Shown here: positions 34,259-46,735 of the stretch, in pieces
Position numbering within the stretch: position 1 is the first letter of the stretch
Layout: each line of letters starts with the position of its first letter
Source: Glycine soja
Taxonomy: Eukaryota; Streptophyta; Magnoliopsida; Fabales; Fabaceae
Assembly: GCF_004193775.1 (NCBI RefSeq)
Contig: NC_041016.1
Coordinates: 41,684,022-41,748,021, forward strand
Reading direction: 5' to 3'
Length of the DNA stretch: 64,000 nt
Notes under the pieces: model-generated
Seen by the model: the letters and a program-made list of their open reading frames with translations, nothing else
The model's database searches: none
Told to the model about the DNA's origin: nothing
Translations under genes and position numbers: made by a program

Positions 34259-37200
34259 ATGCCAGTACTAGAAACCCTTGGTGGTGCTCTTTTCGGTGCT
34301 GTCCTTCAGGTGCTGTTGGACAAGTTGGATTCTTGTCATGTTTTGGACTACTTTCGTGGACGAAAGCTCGATGAGAAGCTGCTGTACAAGTTGAAGGCAA
34401 CGCTTCGGTCCATCGATGCTGTGGTTGATGATGCAGAACAAAAGCAGTACAGCTATTCACGGGTGAGAGAGTGGCTTCTTGAGGTCAAACAAGCTGTGCT
34501 TGATGCTGAGGATCTCCTCGATGAAATAGACTGTAAAGCTTTGAAATACAAGCTGGAAGATGACTCTCAAACCACTACTAGCAAGGTGAGGAATTTATTA
34601 AATGTTTTTTCTCTCAGTTCCATTGACAAGGAAATTGAATCAAGAATGAAACAACTACTTGATCTCCTAGAACTTCTTGCAAGCCAAAAGAGTGATTTAG
34701 GTTTGAAAAATGCTTGTGATGTTGGGATTGGATCAGGATTGGGTAGTAATGTGTTAAAGATATTGCCGCAGACATCACTGGTGGCTGAAGATGTTATTTA
34801 TGGCAGAGACGATGAAAAAGAAATGATCCTTAATTGGCTAACATCTGACATTGATAGCCGTAGCCAGCTGTCAATATTTTCTGTTGTGGGTATGGGCGGA
34901 TTGGGTAAGAGCACACTTGCTCAACATGTATACAATGACCCACAGATAGAGGCTAAATTTGCTATCAAAGCTTGGGTCTATGTTTCGGATGATTTTGATG
35001 TTTTGAAGGTAATAAAAGCGATTATTGGGGCAATCAATAAATCAAAAGGTGATAGTGGAGACCTAGAAATACTTCATAAATATTTGAAAGATGAATTGAC
35101 AGGAAAGAAGTTTTTTCTCGTTCTGGATGATGTTTGGAATGAAGATCGAGACCAATGGAAAGCTTTGAAAACTCCTCTTAAATATGGGGCTCAGGGAAGT
35201 AAAATTCTTGTCACGACACGCAGTAACAATGTTGCTTCTACCATGCAGTCAAATAAAGTCTGCCAACTAAAGACATTACAAGAAGATCACAGCTGGCAAG
35301 TTTTTGCTAAAAATGCATTCCAAGATGATAGTCTCCAATTGAATGTTGAGCTGAAGGAGATTGGTACAAAGATCGTTGAAAAGTGCAAAGGATTGCCTCT
35401 AGCCTTGGAAACAGTTGGATGTCTTTTACGCACAAAAAGGTCATCTGTTTCAGAGTGGGAAGGTGTAATGATAAGCAAGATATGGGATTTAAGAATAGAA
35501 GATAGTAAAATTCTCCCTGCTTTATTGTTGAGTTATTACCATCTTCCATCTCACCTTAAGAGATGTTTTGCTTATTGTGCTTTATTCCCCAAAGATCATG
35601 AGTTTGACAAGGAGAGTTTAATTCTGTTATGGATGGCTGAAAATTTTCTGCAATGCTCTCAACAGAATAAGTCTCCAAAAGAAGTTGGTGAACAGTACTT
35701 CTATGATCTATTGTCAAGGTCCTTCTTTCAACAATCAAACAGAGACAACAAAACGTGTTTTGTCATGCATGACTTTCTCAATGACTTGGCAAAATATGTT
35801 TCTGGTGACATTTGTTTTCGGTGGGGGGTTGATGAAGAAGAAAATATACCAAAGACAACCCGTCACTTTTCATTTGTAATTACAGATTTTCAATATTTTG
35901 ATGGGTTTGACAGTTTATATTATGCTCAAAGGCTACGTACATTTATGCCCATATCTAGGACAACAAGTTTTATTGATAAATGGGATTGCAAGATTTTAAC
36001 ACATGAGTTTTTCTCCATGTTTAAGTTCTTACGCGTCTTATCTTTCTCTGGTTGTCGTGACCTTGAAGGGGTGCCTGACTCTATAGGCAATCTCATACAT
36101 CTGGGTTCATTAGACCTTTCACATACTCGCATAAAGACACTACCCGATTCAACATGTTCACTTTGTAACTTGCAAATACTGAAGCTGAACTGTTGTTTCT
36201 TTTTGGAGGAGCTGCCCATAACTTTGCATAAACTCACCAATTTGCATCGCCTTGAACTCATGGGAACTCATGTGACAAAGGTGCCAATGCATTTAGGAAA
36301 ACTTAAGAATCTTCAAGTATTGATGAGTCCGTTTATTGTTGGACAAAGTAACGAGTTAGGTATCCAGCAGCTAGGAGAACTCAATCTTCATGGAGATTTA
36401 TCAATTCAGAATCTGCAGAATATTGTGAATCCCTTGGATGCATTGGCAGCGGATTTGAAAAATAAAACACATCTTGTGGGGCTAGATTTAGAATGGGATT
36501 TGAACCAGATCATTGATGATTCAAGCAAAGAAAGAGAAATACTTGAGAATCTGCAACCTTCCAGACATTTGGAGCAGTTGTCAATCAGCAACTATGGTGG
36601 TAATGAATTTCCACGCTGGTTATCTGATAAATTATTGAATGTGGTGTCCTTAAACTTGAAGGACTGTAAGTATTGCGGACATTTGCCTCCTCTTGGACTT
36701 TTGCCATGTCTCAAGGACCTGAGAATTAGCGGACTTGATTGGGTGGTGTGTATTAAAGCTGCTTTTTGTGGGAGTAGTGATTCTTCATTTTCATCCTTGG
36801 AAACATTGGAATTCTCCGACATGAAGGAATGGGAAGAATGGGAATTAATGACAGGTGCTTTTCCACGTCTCCAACGTCTTTCTATACAGCATTGTCCCAA
36901 ACTCAAAGGGCACTTGCCAAAGCAACTTTGTCATTTAAAGGAACTACTTGTTCAGGACTGCAAACAACTTGTGACTTTTGCCCCCAAGGCCATAGAAATT
37001 TGTGAATTAGACTTGGAAGACTGTGGAAAGCTTCACATTGATTATCATCCTACTACTTTGAAAAGGCTCCAGATTAGAGGTTACAACATGGAGGCATCGT
37101 TACTTGAAAGGATTGAGCACATCATAGCGGATACTTCTCTTGAATCCTTGCGCATTAGCTATTGTCCGAATATGAATATTCCAATGAACCATTGCTACGA

Positions 37201-37960
37201 TTTCCTTGTAAGATTGGAGATCTATGGTGGTTTTGACTCTCTAATGACCTTGCCTCTAGATTTCATCCCAAAACTCTGCGAGCTTGTTGTATCTAGGTGT
37301 CGTAACTTACGGATGATATCACAGATGCACCCTCATAAACATCTGAAGAGTCTCAGCATTCATAAGTGCCCTCAATTTGAATCATTTCCCAACGAAGGAT
37401 TATCTGCACCACGATTAGATTGGTTTGCTATTGAAGGATTGAACAATTTGAAATCATTGCCTGAACGCATGTCTATCCTCCTTCCATCTCTTACTAGTCT
37501 GTGCATACGGGATTGTCCTCGAGTGGAGTTCTCTGATGGATGTTTGCCATCAAGTCTAAAACATTTGGATCTCTTGTATTGTCCCAAACTTGTTGTCTCA
37601 CTGAAAGGAGCTTTGGGAGCCAACCCCTCTCTGGAAAGATTGCATATTTTAAAAGTGGATAAGGAGTCTTTTCCTGACATAGATTTGCTGCCACTGTCTC
37701 TTACTTATCTACGAATTTTGCTTAGTCCAGATCTTAGAAAACTAGACTACAAGGGTCTCTGCCAGCTCTCCTCTCTTGAAAAATTGATTCTTTATGACTG
37801 CCCCAGCCTCCAATGCTTACCAGAGGAGGGTTTGCCCAAATCCATTTCAACTTTCAAAATTCAGAATTGTCCATTGCTCAAACAGCGTTGCAAGGAATCA
37901 GAAGGTGAAGATTGGGGAAAGATTTCTCACATTAAAAACGTTCGGCTCTATTCATTTTAA
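34259..37960 (+). CDS. CC-NBS-LRR disease resistance protein, RPP13-like
   Basis: A single intronless frame of 1233 residues. The N-terminal Rx-type coiled coil spans about 1-130, with the EDVID-like DAEDLLDEID near 82-91. The NB-ARC domain has P-loop GMGGLGKSTLA (211-221), kinase-2 FLVLDDVW (286-293), RNBS-B GSKILVTTR (313-321), GLPLAL (378-383), RNBS-D CFAYCALFPKDHEF (436-449) and MHD (503-505). LRRs run from about 588 to the end, many with L-x-I-x-x-C-P units. Such CNLs are cytosolic immune receptors that bind ADP/ATP and trigger cell death on effector recognition. All nucleotide-binding motifs are present. Ser for the more common second Thr in the P-loop is tolerated in the family. No frameshift or stop, in contrast to its neighbours. 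Confidence 0.96.
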   Translation: MPVLETLGGALFGAVLQVLLDKLDSCHVLDYFRGRKLDEKLLYKLKATLRSIDAVVDDAEQKQYSYSRVREWLLEVKQAVLDAEDLLDEIDCKALKYKLEDDSQTTTSKVRNLLNVFSLSSIDKEIESRMKQLLDLLELLASQKSDLGLKNACDVGIGSGLGSNVLKILPQTSLVAEDVIYGRDDEKEMILNWLTSDIDSRSQLSIFSVVGMGGLGKSTLAQHVYNDPQIEAKFAIKAWVYVSDDFDVLKVIKAIIGAINKSKGDSGDLEILHKYLKDELTGKKFFLVLDDVWNEDRDQWKALKTPLKYGAQGSKILVTTRSNNVASTMQSNKVCQLKTLQEDHSWQVFAKNAFQDDSLQLNVELKEIGTKIVEKCKGLPLALETVGCLLRTKRSSVSEWEGVMISKIWDLRIEDSKILPALLLSYYHLPSHLKRCFAYCALFPKDHEFDKESLILLWMAENFLQCSQQNKSPKEVGEQYFYDLLSRSFFQQSNRDNKTCFVMHDFLNDLAKYVSGDICFRWGVDEEENIPKTTRHFSFVITDFQYFDGFDSLYYAQRLRTFMPISRTTSFIDKWDCKILTHEFFSMFKFLRVLSFSGCRDLEGVPDSIGNLIHLGSLDLSHTRIKTLPDSTCSLCNLQILKLNCCFFLEELPITLHKLTNLHRLELMGTHVTKVPMHLGKLKNLQVLMSPFIVGQSNELGIQQLGELNLHGDLSIQNLQNIVNPLDALAADLKNKTHLVGLDLEWDLNQIIDDSSKEREILENLQPSRHLEQLSISNYGGNEFPRWLSDKLLNVVSLNLKDCKYCGHLPPLGLLPCLKDLRISGLDWVVCIKAAFCGSSDSSFSSLETLEFSDMKEWEEWELMTGAFPRLQRLSIQHCPKLKGHLPKQLCHLKELLVQDCKQLVTFAPKAIEICELDLEDCGKLHIDYHPTTLKRLQIRGYNMEASLLERIEHIIADTSLESLRISYCPNMNIPMNHCYDFLVRLEIYGGFDSLMTLPLDFIPKLCELVVSRCRNLRMISQMHPHKHLKSLSIHKCPQFESFPNEGLSAPRLDWFAIEGLNNLKSLPERMSILLPSLTSLCIRDCPRVEFSDGCLPSSLKHLDLLYCPKLVVSLKGALGANPSLERLHILKVDKESFPDIDLLPLSLTYLRILLSPDLRKLDYKGLCQLSSLEKLILYDCPSLQCLPEEGLPKSISTFKIQNCPLLKQRCKESEGEDWGKISHIKNVRLYSF

Positions 37961-39850
37961 ACGGACAAGCATATATGATGAAACACAAATTCGAAATTAC
38001 TAATGCACCAATTCTCATATTTGTGCACTTTTGTCAGGTTCCAATTCTCTACACTATCTTTCAAATATCTGAAATACAATCTTGTTTAGTGGAAATATTT
38101 CACTCTCTAGTTAACCACTTTCTGACATGGCATCACTTTTGAAGATGAATTCCAATGTTTATATTCAGGGAACTTGGAAAATAGTGAAGGCAGTGAAGTG
38201 CGGAATTTCTGGCATCCATTTGGTGCTGGGCACTGTGTCGTTGGGAGTTGGGGCGGTTTCATCCATTCCCTTATTGGGTAAATTTGTTTTCTCATCCACA
38301 CTATGTTCCTACTTTCTTAGTTCATACTCACATTATTTTATGGAATTTCTTTCCCATTAATACATTTCTTCTTCCAGATTTCTTGCAAAGTATGTTTTCT
38401 ATTGGTTATGATGATATTGTTTATTTTGGAGTCAATTGGATTCAATCTTAGACTGAAAAGGCATTGAGAAAGCACTCTAAGCTTTGTGAAATTGGTCTTT
38501 GTCTTTTCTTAACTTTTTTTAATATTCTTTTGATATCGCTGCAGGAAGAAACCCGTATAAAACTCTAAAGTTGTTTGTGAATGACTGACAAGTTTATGGT
38601 TTGCATTTATTTTCAATTTATGCACTGATATACATAAGGCAAAACCATCAAACTTTGCTATTGGGACATCTTAGTTCTTAGTTCTTACAATAATATATTT
38701 TACAGTGACTTAAAATTTCTTGAATTTTATTTTTGTAGACACATTCAACACATTTAATTGATATGTGGATATCTGAAGAAATTGATAGCCAACATCAAAT
38801 TATTGGACTTTCAAGTTGTTTTCTCTATCTGTAGGTGGATCATAAAACAGAGTTTTGGTAAAAAAAAATAAGCCAGGAAACATTGTGTGTGATAGATTTA
38901 ACACTGGCATGTGAAGTTTGCTCGTTTTCTTAAAGGTGAATGAAGAACCATATTATCTCTTCTTTTTTTTTCCTTCATTGTAGATTCTTTAAATCTTCCG
39001 ATGTTCGTTGTTCTTATCTAATCATTGGACTGTATGGCTTTATGTCTGTTGCAAATTGGTTTGGACTTTGGAGACGATTTAATTTCTATCTCCTGTAGAT
39101 ATAAAAATCTGTCCACGTCTGGAGCAATAGTTTGTAGCTCAAAAGTATTCTCAGAAAACAAAAGGCAAAAGTTCCTGAGACCAAAAGCATCTAAGTTGAT
39201 GACGATAATAGCATGAACAAGCATAAATGGGCCCATTCTAATATTGTCTAGCTTTGGATCAGGTATCTACTCTGTTGCATATAGTTACTAATTTCAAATT
39301 CCATACTTTGTCATTTGGAAATTTTCAAATACTGGCCTAACCACTCGTCCCTATATGCTGCATTCTTGTTTATTGGAAATGTTTCACACTTTTACTCTCT
39401 AGTTAGCAAATAATAGTAGAATAAGAGATACCTAATTTGATTAATGTTTGTTAGGGGAAAATAGCTCTTCTTAATCACAGATGAGATGACTAAGTAATAA
39501 TATATCTATGAAGTCCCATAGATGATATATCTCAACCATTCAGAAATTAACACAGTAAGATTTACTTTTGCTCGTGTCTGCATCCATTTTGTTTCAAAAC
39601 TAGCCCATTTTAACGATTCCTTTTTCCATGCATTGTTTAATTTACTTGTGCTACCCCTTGTAATTGAATTCTGTCTAAATACATTGTTTAATTTAGTGTT
39701 CATGCATGTTTGCTGACAATCATGGATCCAATTTAGGGGTGACCAAATTTCTCACAAAAGCCTTTGAAAGTCCACTAATTCAAGTGATTAATGAGAAGTA
39801 GATTAGCTACTTACTAGCCTGGGAGATGGTTATTAGTCTGTTTTGGATAG
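37961..39850. other. Downstream region of the resistance gene
   Basis: Probable 3' untranslated and intergenic DNA. A 77-residue plus-strand open frame at 38127-38360 begins MASLLKMNSNVYIQG and has a hydrophobic Gly/Val/Leu segment and a GT at the point where it turns A+T-rich. I do not recognise it and give it low weight. No other feature. Confidence 0.45.
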
Positions 39851-40064
39851 TTACATGAGTTTATGTGAAACCGTCTTAGAATGTCACACAATGAAAATTT
39901 TGTAAATACAAGATTATTCAACGAAGATGGTTTTATAAAAATCATCTTAGAAGATTGACATTCTATGACAGTTTTTACAAAATTGTCTTAGAAGTGAATG
40001 GTTGTCATTTCAATCTTTAAAGTCCTTTTTCCTTTCGCTCTCGCAAGAAAATAGGTGCTCACAC

Positions 40065-40535
40065 TCATATATTCACAAACCCTAACCACGATACCACCAC
40101 ATTCTCTTGCTTCCCCCTCCCTTCACCCATGCCCGAATCATGGGACCACCGTGTAACCGTCGTCGACCTCGCCGCCTCCTTAGCCATACACCACTCAACA
40201 CTGTGAACCTCCGTGCTACCTTGGGTAGTCCTGGAAAACCCCACATACATGAAATTCTTGACGTACATACCCACATCGAGATCTACCTTCAAAATCGGAT
40301 CTTTTCGTCGAACGTTTGAGTATGAGACCGAAATGCACAACCCATTGGCATTTCCGTTGTACTCGATCCACGTGTTCATCGAGTCACCACTTTTGAGATC
40401 CACTCCAATGCCTCCCAAGTCGCTAACTTGCTTTGAAACGACTCTGTTTAGATCCAATCCAACTTGGTTTCCGTTCACGTCGCTGAACTCCACGTACACC
40501 AGGGTGTCGAATTCCACCGCTAGGAGGTTTCCACT
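40065..40535 (-). pseudogene. Legume-lectin domain gene fragment, C-terminal piece (LecRK-like)
   Basis: Open on the minus strand with EFDTLVYVEFSDVNGNQVGL (metal/sugar-site region of L-type lectins), DLKSGDSMNTWIEYNG, LCISVSYSNV and FMYVGFSRTTQGSTEVHSVE. This is the arrangement of lectin-domain receptor kinases. No kinase follows; after about 40180 the frame diverges into a non-homologous tail. L-type lectin domains bind sugars or extracellular signals at the cell surface. The piece continues, in gene order, from 42711-42860, with a solo LTR between. No stop codon inside, so capture or decay is recent. Confidence 0.85.
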
Positions 40536-42710
40536 TGTAACATCCCATTTTTTTTTTCGTATATAAAATTTTAGAGAATAATGATGTTTTATAATTAAAT
40601 AAATAAAGAAAAATAGTTATAATAAAATAATGGTTTGAGAGAAAATAAGAAGGATATTTTATTATTCATTTGATGGAGAATAAAATAAAGTTTTTTTTTT
40701 TATAAAATAATAAAAATAAATAAATAAAATAGTTTCTCTCTTACTCTCCCAAAATCCTCTCTTTTTCCCGCAGACCATCAAACCTGTCTCAGAAAAATGA
40801 CGATCTCGGACTCATTAACCGTTGGATCGTCGTGAAATTTAAACAACAGGTTCGAAACCCATTTCCGAGCATTATCACCGTTGGGAATTTCGATATGACA
40901 TCTGAGCTAAGAGAAATACCCCTCGCATTGTACCATTTTTCTTTCCCGCAAAAACTCAGAGCTGTCTTGGTAAAACTAAGATCCCGGTTTCGTTAACCGT
41001 TGGATTGTCGTAAAATTTGGTTATGTTGTTCGAAATTCAGTTGCGCACGCTTTGACCGTTGGGATTTGCGAGATAATGTTCGTGGAGGGAGAAAAAGAAA
41101 TCGCATGAAGATAGTCCAAATGGAAGCTTTAATCCTTTCTCCGTTTCTCTGACGTTTGGGAACTTTATCGGAGCAGTCGGAGGAAAAACTGGAGGAATCT
41201 TAGGGAACCATTAGAGATGACGCTATCGCTGTGGGAAGACACGCAAGTCCGCTTAGTGGTAAAAATTTTGATGTCCTAATGAAAATTTCTTGATAAATTG
41301 TGCTCTTGATATTTATATATTTCGACCTATGATTTTGATATAATTGTGTAATATTATTTGAGGGGTTTTAGTCCTCATGTTGTGATAGTCTTTTATATAA
41401 ATTGTTATATTGAGGATATGAAATGATGATTCAAATCGTGAGTATGTGATGAATTGTAGAATAACATGTTGCTTTGAGATTATAATATTGTTATTGAGAT
41501 TGAGTATAAGTATAAAGTTGAACATGTGTTAATTTGTGAGATACGTGTAAACATGTGATGGTGGATTGTGACACTATGAGATGTGAAATTGTGAATGAGT
41601 TCTAGTTGTGGATAAGTGTGTAGTTCACATTTGATGTGAAATTACTTGTGTTGTAAGCTATGAATTGTACAATAACCCGACCAGCGTTATCTTGAGAAAA
41701 ACATTGATGCGCACTGTTAAAGAGAAAATATAGGTTTCCTATTTAGGAACCAGTGTTAAATCGCAGCGTAATTGTGTTGAACGTGTTTAAAACACGAGTG
41801 TAAGGTCGTGGGTATTGTATAATTCATGAGCAGTGTTTGCATGCAAAAAAATTATTTTAGGGGTTGGACCTGAATCAGGAGGAAGAGGCTCTGACGGACT
41901 CTTCGGAGTGTAGGCCTTGGGGGTCATCGGGTTTTAGTGCTCCTTTAAGCCTATGCTGATCCTATATGGTTGGAGCATTCTCGCAAAACATCGTGACCCT
42001 GATTGGTCTCCCTATGATCTTACTTAATGAGAGTGACCTGACAAACTCATGGTGTGGTGTGTCTTGTTATGTACTCCTAAGCGCCCCAGGGTGATTTTTC
42101 ACTGACATGATACCACATTGCATATAGGATTGAGTCTTAGCATAACTGTTGCATATGCTTGCTAATTGATATGTTATTATATCTTGATCGAAGTGTGGGA
42201 TTCTTGTGTAATGTGATTGATGATTGAAAAGTGAATTTTGAATGACGAAGTGGTGAAGTTACGTGAGCTATGTTTAAGCAAGTGGTATCTCATTTATATA
42301 ATATGTATATTTAATTGTCTTGTTTCTCTATTAGCTAGGAATGTGATAACTCACTCCCTGTGTGTTGGGATCCTGTGATGATCTTGAACTTGTGTTCGGG
42401 GGAGCAGATGAATAAGTGGATGACTATGAAGAACCTCATGCTAGAGGACACGGGAACACAACGCTCTGATAGGATGTGACATTAGGATATAGGTTCTATA
42501 TTAATTCTATGAGGCTTAGACAACCTTGTTTGAGTCGAGAATACTTTATTATTTATTTGGACAAGTTTGAATATGATGTAGAAGAAAATGAATGTGAGCC
42601 TTTTTCCCCTTTCAAAGACTTGTAAAAAAAATGTTTTAAAAATACTTTTAACTAATATTTGAAATTTTTTTTTCTTATTAGTATATATGTGAGGGGTAGA
42701 GGGTGTCACA
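40536..42710. mobile_element. Solo LTR, 2175 bp, inserted in the lectin fragment
   Basis: Starts TGTAACATCCC, ends AGGGTGTCACA, flanked by CCACT on both sides (40531-40535, 42711-42715). Same family as the LTR at 10767-13678: shared ends, the CTGTCTCAGAAAAATGA and CTTAACCGTTGGAT-like early block, and the GGTTGGACC...CTCTTCGGAGTGTAGGCC block. It has only one copy of the internal block that is duplicated in the other. Confidence 0.93.
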
Positions 42711-42860
42711 CCACTGGCGATGGTTTGGAGACTGAGGAAGCCGTTGGGGTAGTCAACGGCAAAGGAGTCTGGTGACATGATGAAGGCAAGGCCGCCGCCA
42801 GTAGAGGAGGGGTTGAGGTTGGTGATGGAGGGGTTGATGCCATAATGTTGCTTTTGACAT
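42711..42860 (-). pseudogene. Legume-lectin domain gene fragment, N-terminal piece
   Basis: The minus strand encodes INPSITNLNPSSTGGGLAFI followed by MSPDSFAVDYPNGFLSL, the region of L-type lectins just before the part found at 40065-40535. The reading order and the shared target duplication show that one fragment was split by the solo LTR. Confidence 0.82.
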
Positions 42861-43786
42861 GTAAATTTTTATTCAGCTTTTTTGTCCAGGTAAAATATCT
42901 TATATGATAGTAGTTGTTACCTAATAAGCTAGCCTTGTAAATATATATGGCATCTTTCTAACTGTTGTATCTATCTTCAGATAAAACCTCTAGTTAGGCC
43001 AACAAAGGACATAATGAGCATTCGACATTGTTAATTATGGCTGGCATGCATTTTTTCCCAATGGTAGTTTCTTCTCCTTTTCATGATTACATTGTATATT
43101 GCTGTTAATTTTATAGATCCAAGATATTCAAATCTATGCGGCTCGAAATAACTATAGTGCAGTAGCTGCACTCTGGGCTCCTTTTCATTTAATGAGCTTG
43201 CTTATTAATTGGTTTTATTTTTCATAATTTGAAGCATATTCATAGTCCTGCTAGGGTATCCAAAATTAGCAGCGAAATTACAAGTGTCTCTATACTATTG
43301 TTTGCCTTATTGAACTTGTGCTTCTTTGCCTAGGTAACTTTTATTTTTGGCAGGAGTGAACTGCTTATACCAGATTATGGATAACTGGATATAACACATT
43401 CTCTGGATTTTTCTCTAACTTCAATGTCTATTGGAATCACCTAATGTTATATAATGTGTGTGATTTACGCATGTTAGTAAAGATAGGTCTTAGGTAGTAG
43501 CTCCCAAGTATATTAATAGAAGGTGAGTGATATACTGCATGTAAGATTTTAATTGTTGATTCTTGCTATATGTTTCATTTTTTGTATTGATGTATTCTGA
43601 TTATAATATCGAACATTCAAATTCCTTAGTTCTCCACCTTATCAGCAGACTTAATTATTTTGTGTTAGATAATTGTTGATTATGCTTTATTCTGTTATAT
43701 TGGAATTAGTGCATGCAAGTTTTTAATTTGATACGTCCCTTTCTAGAATGCAGTATTTAACTAAGCATGTGACTGAATTTTATCAG

Positions 43787-45864
43787 ATTGAGAATGAATA
43801 TGGCAAAGGAGGTAAAGAGTATCGGAAATGGGCGGCTAAGAAGGCTCTAAGTCTTGGTGTTGGGGTCCCATGGGTCATGTGTAGACAACAGGATGCTCCA
43901 TATGACATCGTAAATTATATCCCTTTCTACTATTAAAAAGAATTGTTATTGGCATTACCTATACTTACTAAAATAAAAATGTGTTCAGTTCTCTCTTACA
44001 GATTTTGAAAAAATAACAAAGGGAAATGTTAAAATATTTCGTGATTAAAATAACTAACAATTCAAGTGGTTAATAAATCAATATTGTTGTTCACAGATTG
44101 ATACATGCAATGCATACTACTGTGATGGATTTAAACCAAACTCTCATAACAAACCAACAATGTGGACAGAGAACTGGGATGGATGGTATGAACAATCACA
44201 TCCTTCAAGGGTATATGTGTGATTATATAGTTAATGACAATATATATAAATACAAGTTTAGGAGTCAATATTATATAAATTGATCATAAACTTTCAGGAT
44301 AGGCAATATATTTGTGTTCTGTGCTTATGTGTGTTATTGCATAAACCTATGTCTGTTGAACTGTTGATAAGAAATAGAAGATAAGAGAAATAATGTTCTG
44401 AGAGTCGATTCGTTATTTGGAAGTGGTGATAAATATTTTGATTGCTTCCAATTGACATTTGAAGGTATACACAATGGGGTGAAAGATTGCCTCATAGACC
44501 TGTTGAAGACCTTGCTTTTGCAGTTGCGTGTTTTTTCCAACGTGGAGGAAGCTTTCAAAACTATTACATGGTATGATAGTTGAAGTTTTTTTATTTGTAT
44601 TTTAGGCCTAACAGTTCACTTTAGGCTTCTTTGCTATTCTAAGCTAATGCTCATCTCATGGAGGATTCTTGTCCAATGTCTGTACTGGAGGGCTTTATTA
44701 TACTACTGTACTTTTTCCATATTTTGTTCTGTATTGTCATGCTTTTGTTTTAATATTTCCCTGTCTTTTGTTAATAAAATTGCTTTTTATTTTAAATATC
44801 CAATTGAAACTCTATTGTAAGATGTGAATGGCCATTACCAGTTTAGAAGCATAAAAGATCTCTGTCTTAATACTAAAAATGCAAAATAAAAGCATATTAA
44901 AAATTGAACAGGAAAAGTTTGGATAGGTAGAAACAAATATAGGATTCACTGGAGGGATGCCTTTGAGAGGTAATATACAACAGCTTAGTAAATACATCCT
45001 CACAGGATGGGAAAATGGAAGTAGTTTGATCTATGCCTTTATTAGCAATTGTTTAGAATCATTTTTTATACTGCCTAAGGTAGCCATCAATAGACGTGGA
45101 ACTTGTATAGGGGACTGATGAAAAAATAGAAAAATTATACAATGAGGGAAGGCCTCTTGAAAAGATGAACCCCTTATGTAATGTTCCTCTCAAAATCTAA
45201 TTCAAGAACCATTGCCCAGTTTTAAAGTGACTAGGAAAGTGAAGGAATATATATTAAATGTTACCGAGGTCTTTATGTCATTGATGCTTTAATTTAAATG
45301 TCTTATTTTGCTTTTTCATTCTATAGGATGCCTTGTCCCTTTGTTTTGTACTTCCATTTATTTGCTTCTGGTAATTTATATTCAATGAAAAATAAACTTA
45401 AAAGTCAGTGAGGTGATATCTTCTGATGCCACTTTTATTTATATATTTTAGAATTATTTAGGATGAATGTATTATACAAGGTTTATCTGATTAGTCTTTA
45501 AGTATCTGTAACCCAGATCTTGACAAGCCTTATCATGTTACAGTATTTTGGCAAAACAAATTTTGGACGCACTGCAGGGGGACCCTTGCAAATTACAAGT
45601 TATGATTATGTTGCTTCAATTGATGAGTATGGTATGTAGAAGAATAACAATAAGACTGTTGTTTAGATGGTAGCTAATGGGATTCATATAGGGTATAGCA
45701 GTTGACATGATTGATGACACACGATGAACCTTGTTTTCCTAGGTCAGCTGCGTGAACCAAAATGGGGTCACTTGAAAGATTTACATGCTGCTTTGAAGCT
45801 TTGTGAGCCTGCCCTGGTGGCCACTGATTCACCAACATATATAAAACTGGGTCCAAATCAGGAG
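43787..45864 (+). pseudogene. Beta-galactosidase (GH35, BGAL9-like) gene fragment, five exons
   Basis: Exons with intact GT/AG sites: 43787-43909, 44097-44185, 44465-44570, 45544-45631 and 45743-45864. They encode IENEYG (acid/base Glu region), [29 protein letters not shown] (nucleophile Glu region), [51 protein letters not shown] and [20 protein letters not shown]. The sequence is closest in my memory to plant BGAL9-type enzymes, which release galactose from cell-wall polysaccharides. No start, signal peptide, early exons or C-terminal domains are present, so it is a captured internal segment. No stop in any exon. One Gly-to-Lys change (YFGKTNFG) is visible. Confidence 0.9.
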
Positions 45865-46432
45865 GTTTGATCCAAGCCCAAGATAGATATTTCATAAAAT
45901 TTTCAAGCATTATGGCTTATTACATTTAATATTTTATTAGTAGTTACAATCAGAGACCTACTCTCCTAAAGCTTAAGCTATTAGGTAATATGTTACTAAC
46001 GACTTATATCTCTACTACCAAGTCTTTTGATGCAAGTACCTTTGGGCTTGAAGTGTATACAATGCATAGGCCACTTTACCTTCCGCTAAAATTCAACTTA
46101 TAAGGGTCTCAAAGATAGAAGTCCAGATCATCTGGTCATACAGTCTCTCATTCTCATAGCATGTTACGAATCAACTCTCCTAAAAGCTTAAATTATTAGG
46201 AGAAGGCGCATGAATTTTTTTACATCTCAGCAGTCACCTTGATTTTCTGGTTTTTGGCTTCTTTCTATAAAATTGTTGTTTCCTGATTTCTGATCTTATC
46301 AAAATGTGATGCAGATTTTCCTTTTCATTTAATGGGTGAACTTTGGATCAATTACTTCTATGGATTCAAAGAGTATAATAGCTGACCATCTTGTAACAGT
46401 CAGTTAATGTTGTTATTAATATGATTCCACAG

Positions 46433-46735
46433 ATAGGCACTCTGAGCATGCTAAGGTCACGGTTTCAATCATTGCCTGGTGCATTCAACACATGTTTGGT
46501 TCCTTTTGATAAGAAGCAAAAAGGAAGATTCTCTTCTCAAAGAAATTTGCTGAGGTTGCTACCACATTTTCATTAATAATTACTTTAAAATATATGTATC
46601 AATTCTTCTTCACTTTAGTTTCCATTCTTGTATAGATTACTGCAAGCAAAAGAAATGAAGCTACCAAATTTGCACAATTATGGAATGAGATTATTTGCAG
46701 TTTCCACGAGGAAGATCTCATAAGTGATAGGAAAG
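46433..46735 (+). pseudogene. Callose synthase (GSL) gene fragment, two exons
   Basis: 46433-46554 encodes GTLSMLRSRFQSLPGAFNTC followed by LVPFDKKQKGRFSS. After an intron, 46636 onward encodes [20 protein letters not shown] and EDLISD. These are the conserved neighbouring blocks of plant callose synthases (1,3-beta-glucan synthases of the plasma membrane). It lies on the same strand as, and just after, the beta-galactosidase piece, though the two genes are unrelated. The sequence loses similarity beyond about 46735. Both blocks are free of stops. Confidence 0.87.

Noticed and set aside
38127..38360. Small membrane-type protein downstream of the resistance gene
   Set aside because: Only a short frame with no recognised family; could be chance or a 3' exon. 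Kept only as a note in the intergenic entry.
43748..43786. ATG at 43748 as start of a beta-galactosidase gene
   Set aside because: It lies in intron sequence before the TTATCAG acceptor; the first exon is internal (its preceding Gln belongs to an absent exon).
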